Origin: Chitinivibrionales bacterium
Lineage (GTDB): Bacteria > Fibrobacterota > Chitinivibrionia > Chitinivibrionales > FEN-1185
Assembly: GCA_028718065.1 (NCBI GenBank)
Contig: JAQUMP010000154.1
Span: 1 to 7,523 of the forward strand
Reading direction: 5' to 3'
DNA length: 7,523 nt
Below the pieces are notes generated by a model, which saw only the letters and a program-made list of their open reading frames with translations, ran no database searches and was not told where the DNA came from. Below, one piece after another: positions 4,705-7,523 of the stretch. Positions within the stretch are counted from its first letter, which is position 1; the number at the start of each line of letters is the position of its first letter. The position numbers and the translations under genes are program-made.

Positions 4705-7523
4705 ATGAGAATGATCCTAAATTTAAAAAAAATTTTCGCGCTTAAATGTTTTTATTTAATAAGTTTGCTGTGGCCGGCCCATACACTGCAGGCCGCCATC
4801 CAAATTTCCGAAAACACGGCCACGCGCCTGGCCTTTACCTGGACCCTTGACCGCTACGACACCACAAGCTTTACTTCTGCAAACGGCGCCCGGGCAACCG
4901 CCATAACGGTAGCCGGCTCCAACAGTCAATATGTCGCGGCGGACTCAACCGTTGTGCCGCTCTATTCCTTTTTTGTGGGAGTCCCGGCGCAAGGGTCGAT
5001 CGCGCTGAACGTAAATCCTTCCGATATAGTAACCCTCAACCTGCATCATGGGCTCGCCAAAAAGCCCCGGAAAGCAACGGACGCCGCGGGCCCGTTGTTT
5101 AACGACGACGCTTCCTGGCTGAGCCGGCCGCAATATGCAACGGCCGGCGGCAGGCGGGTCGTTAAGCTTGCCCTGCGGCCGGTCGGCGTGCGGCAACGGG
5201 GCGGGGAGATTCAGATTTGCAGGCGCGTGAGCATTGTTATTACCTTTCCGGCGGCGCCTTTTATGCCCTCTCAAAAAACGGGCCGCTCCGATTATGTTAC
5301 CATGCTGCGCAACCTGATTTTAAATTACGACGTAAGTTGCGGCTGGTACGCCACGGCGCCGGGCCGCGCCAAAAAAACGGCCGAATCCCTGTCGGCATTC
5401 CTTAATGCAAACACCTTATCGTGGTTTGAAATCGGCGACGGCCATAGCGGTATTAACGAGGGCACCATCAACGAAAACGGCATTCTAAAACTTACCTGGG
5501 CCGATCTTCAGTCCTTAGCGCCGCAACAACCCATCAACATTAATTCCATCCGCCTCTTCGGCAGCCACAAAACGGAGCTGCCGGTCGGGACGCCGGCCGC
5601 TTCCCAGATTCCCGACGGCGTCGCCGAAGTGCCGCTGCTGCGCATCGACCGCAACGGCAACGGCTTACTTGACAGCGAGGACATGGTGCTGGCGTACGTG
5701 ACCGGCGCCTCCGACTGGCGCTTTGATTCCACGCAGTATACTTACACCTACGCCTTAAACCATTATACCGACCAGCGCCGTTACTGGGTTCTGCTCGACG
5801 CCGGCGTAACGTCCGGATTGTCAATGCAGCCTGCGGCGGGATTGCCCCCCGCCGGCGACACCACGCTCACCGACAGCAAACAGTGGTTGCTCATAAAGCA
5901 GCCGCGCAGCGCTCCGCACGACCAGAATGGCAATCCTCTGGAAGGGACTTTTGAGTGGGTCATGGTCAATCTGCACACCGTTACGATGCACGCCGCGGAC
6001 AGCATCCGGGACATATCCTTTAATTTTACCCAGCTCAACCCGCTCCTGCCGGTGCGCCTGCGCGTGCCGGCAACGTATCTCTTTAACGGTTCTTTCGCGG
6101 TTAACTTCGCGGGAACGCCCGTGTGCGCCAACTGCCTGGACAATACCTGGTATCCTGTTTTGCCGGACTCTCTTGCGCATCCGCGCGTTACGGTCACCTA
6201 TACCTGCAACTCCGACACCGGCACCTTCGGGCTGCAGCAGGTGCAACTCACCTATTTTCAGCGTCTTGACATGACCGGACTCAAGAGCCTGACCGTTTTC
6301 TCGCCGGAGGTGATTGCGGGCAGGCCCGTTACGTATCGAATTACCGGGTTGCCCGGACAACTCGTGTATGTTTTTAAGATCCAAAATAACGAACAAGCAA
6401 TAACGCTTCTTGATACAACCAGAGACTCGAGCCTTGCCTTTAACGATTTTGCCGGCCGGGGAATCCGCTATTTTGTTTGTACGGCGGAGGCCTTTCAGGC
6501 CGCGCCGCGCCTGTCGCCGTATCAGCGCCGGAGCGACGCCGCGACCGAGGTTTACAACCTGCATAATAGCGCTACGGACTGCGATTATCTGATCGTGACC
6601 CCGGCCGACTTTAAAACCCAGGCCCTGCGGCTGGCCGCCCATAAAAAATCGATAGGCCGGTTTTTATATCCAAAAGTCGTTGATATGGCCGACATCTACC
6701 GGGAATTCAGCGGCGGTATTCCCGATCGCGCCGCGCTGCGGAATTTCCTTGTTTTCGCCCATAAGGGGTGGAACAATTTCGGCGCCACCCGCACCTGCGA
6801 TTATGTCGTGCTTATGGGGACCGGCCACTACGATTACAAAAATATCGTCGCCACGCGCACCAATTTTATTCCCTCCGCGGAATTCAACACCGACTGTTAC
6901 GAAAGTTATTTCTCAGCCCTCGATTCGGGGTCGGGCGCGGCCGCGGCCGGCCTTTTCTTAGGGCGGCTGCCCTGCCAAACGGCGGCGGAGGCCGGCGTTA
7001 TGGTTGACAAAATAATAGAAACGGAAAGTTTGCCCGCGGGGGCCGATTATTCCGCCTGGCGCGACCGTATGCTCCTGATCGCCGACGACGACCGTCAGGG
7101 GCCCGCGCTCGACGGCATCACGCATTATTTGTCCAGCGAACACATCGCCAGAGACATTCTGGCGCAAAATGGGGCGCTCGACCTGCGTAAGACCTATCTC
7201 TTTGATTACCCCTGGAACGACCAGTACGAAAAACCCGCCGTTAATCGCGCGATTGTCAACGCCTTCAACAACGGTCTTGCTTATGTCAATTACTTCGGCC
7301 ATGGCGCCGATGTGCTCCTGGCGGACGAACACGTGTTTACGCTCGACGACGTGGCCGCGCTGCGCAACAGCGGCCAGTATCCGCTTTTCAGCGCGTTTTC
7401 CTGTTCGGTGGGGCGCTTCGACGATCCCGGCGCAAGCCACGTTTCGCTCTGCGAGGCCCTCTTAAAAGCCGCGCACGCCGGGGCCGTGGTCTGCCTCGCC
7501 AGCACGCGCGCGGCGTATCCCAC
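4705..7523 (+). CDS. PorU-like C25 (gingipain-family) peptidase, type IX secretion sortase-like; 3' end cut by window
   Basis: The reading frame is open to the window edge (939 residues seen). PorU is the cell-surface cysteine protease of the type IX secretion system; it removes C-terminal sorting domains and attaches cargo to surface lipopolysaccharide. Residues 1-30 form a signal peptide: basic start, hydrophobic FYLISLLWPA, likely cleavage after TLQA. Residues about 31-610 match the long beta-rich N-terminal part of PorU-like proteins, including an FD..D-type motif that is here an EF-hand-like loop, DRNGNGLLDSED (315-326). The C25 domain begins near CDYLIV (626-631) and contains LMGTGHYDYK (703-712) and GRLP (753-756). 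The catalytic His is H866 in NYFGHG and the catalytic Cys C900 in FSCSVGRFDDP. Their 34-residue spacing is close to that of gingipain RgpB (His211, Cys244). The ATG at 4705 is preferred: AAGGA lies 12 bases upstream, and a stop (4687-4689) excludes earlier starts. ATG at 4711 is an alternative. A secreted gingipain-like protease rather than the sortase itself remains possible until the C-terminus is seen. Confidence 0.88.
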   Translation, partial: MRMILNLKKIFALKCFYLISLLWPAHTLQAAIQISENTATRLAFTWTLDRYDTTSFTSANGARATAITVAGSNSQYVAADSTVVPLYSFFVGVPAQGSIALNVNPSDIVTLNLHHGLAKKPRKATDAAGPLFNDDASWLSRPQYATAGGRRVVKLALRPVGVRQRGGEIQICRRVSIVITFPAAPFMPSQKTGRSDYVTMLRNLILNYDVSCGWYATAPGRAKKTAESLSAFLNANTLSWFEIGDGHSGINEGTINENGILKLTWADLQSLAPQQPININSIRLFGSHKTELPVGTPAASQIPDGVAEVPLLRIDRNGNGLLDSEDMVLAYVTGASDWRFDSTQYTYTYALNHYTDQRRYWVLLDAGVTSGLSMQPAAGLPPAGDTTLTDSKQWLLIKQPRSAPHDQNGNPLEGTFEWVMVNLHTVTMHAADSIRDISFNFTQLNPLLPVRLRVPATYLFNGSFAVNFAGTPVCANCLDNTWYPVLPDSLAHPRVTVTYTCNSDTGTFGLQQVQLTYFQRLDMTGLKSLTVFSPEVIAGRPVTYRITGLPGQLVYVFKIQNNEQAITLLDTTRDSSLAFNDFAGRGIRYFVCTAEAFQAAPRLSPYQRRSDAATEVYNLHNSATDCDYLIVTPADFKTQALRLAAHKKSIGRFLYPKVVDMADIYREFSGGIPDRAALRNFLVFAHKGWNNFGATRTCDYVVLMGTGHYDYKNIVATRTNFIPSAEFNTDCYESYFSALDSGSGAAAAGLFLGRLPCQTAAEAGVMVDKIIETESLPAGADYSAWRDRMLLIADDDRQGPALDGITHYLSSEHIARDILAQNGALDLRKTYLFDYPWNDQYEKPAVNRAIVNAFNNGLAYVNYFGHGADVLLADEHVFTLDDVAALRNSGQYPLFSAFSCSVGRFDDPGASHVSLCEALLKAAHAGAVVCLASTRAAYP

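Noticed and set aside
5821..6642. 273-codon minus-strand open frame opposite the PorU-like gene
   Set aside because: The + strand frame is continuous here with a consistent PorU-type sequence; the minus frame shows no known domain.

Overview
The window carries four genes, all on the + strand, and no RNA genes, CRISPR array, transposase or phage gene. In order they are: an HD-GYP-type cyclic-di-GMP phosphodiesterase-like protein with a degenerate catalytic motif (115-1302); a complete ABC exporter half-transporter (1496-3334); methionine adenosyltransferase MetK (3440-4603); and the first 939 residues of a PorU-like, gingipain-family (C25) protein (4705 to the window end, where it is cut off). 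Coding DNA is GC-rich and the gaps between genes are clearly more AT-rich.

The organism is a Gram-negative-type bacterium. A PorU-like C25 protein with a signal peptide points to a type IX secretion system (T9SS), known mainly from Bacteroidota and other FCB-group or candidate phyla. HD-GYP proteins are uncommon in typical Bacteroidetes, and the GC content is high for that phylum, so a less-studied T9SS-bearing lineage is more likely. This is inference; no single gene fixes the phylum.

Region by region: 1-114 is a leader with a nested inverted repeat and a loosely spaced Shine-Dalgarno. 1303-1495 holds a compact palindromic repeat that folds on paper into a three-way junction, followed by an AT-rich possible promoter for the ABC gene. 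3335-3439 is a plain spacer ending in a strong Shine-Dalgarno for metK. 4604-4704 holds a hairpin at the metK stop codon and then a strong intrinsic terminator. The T-tract of that terminator directly touches the Shine-Dalgarno of the C25 gene.

The four genes do not form an obvious pathway. They cover signalling, export, S-adenosylmethionine synthesis and cell-surface protein processing, and the gaps (193, 105 and 101 bases) plus the terminator argue against one tight operon. I see no clearly new multi-gene system. The best leads are the altered HD motif, the structured repeat, and the terminator sitting in the C25 gene's leader.
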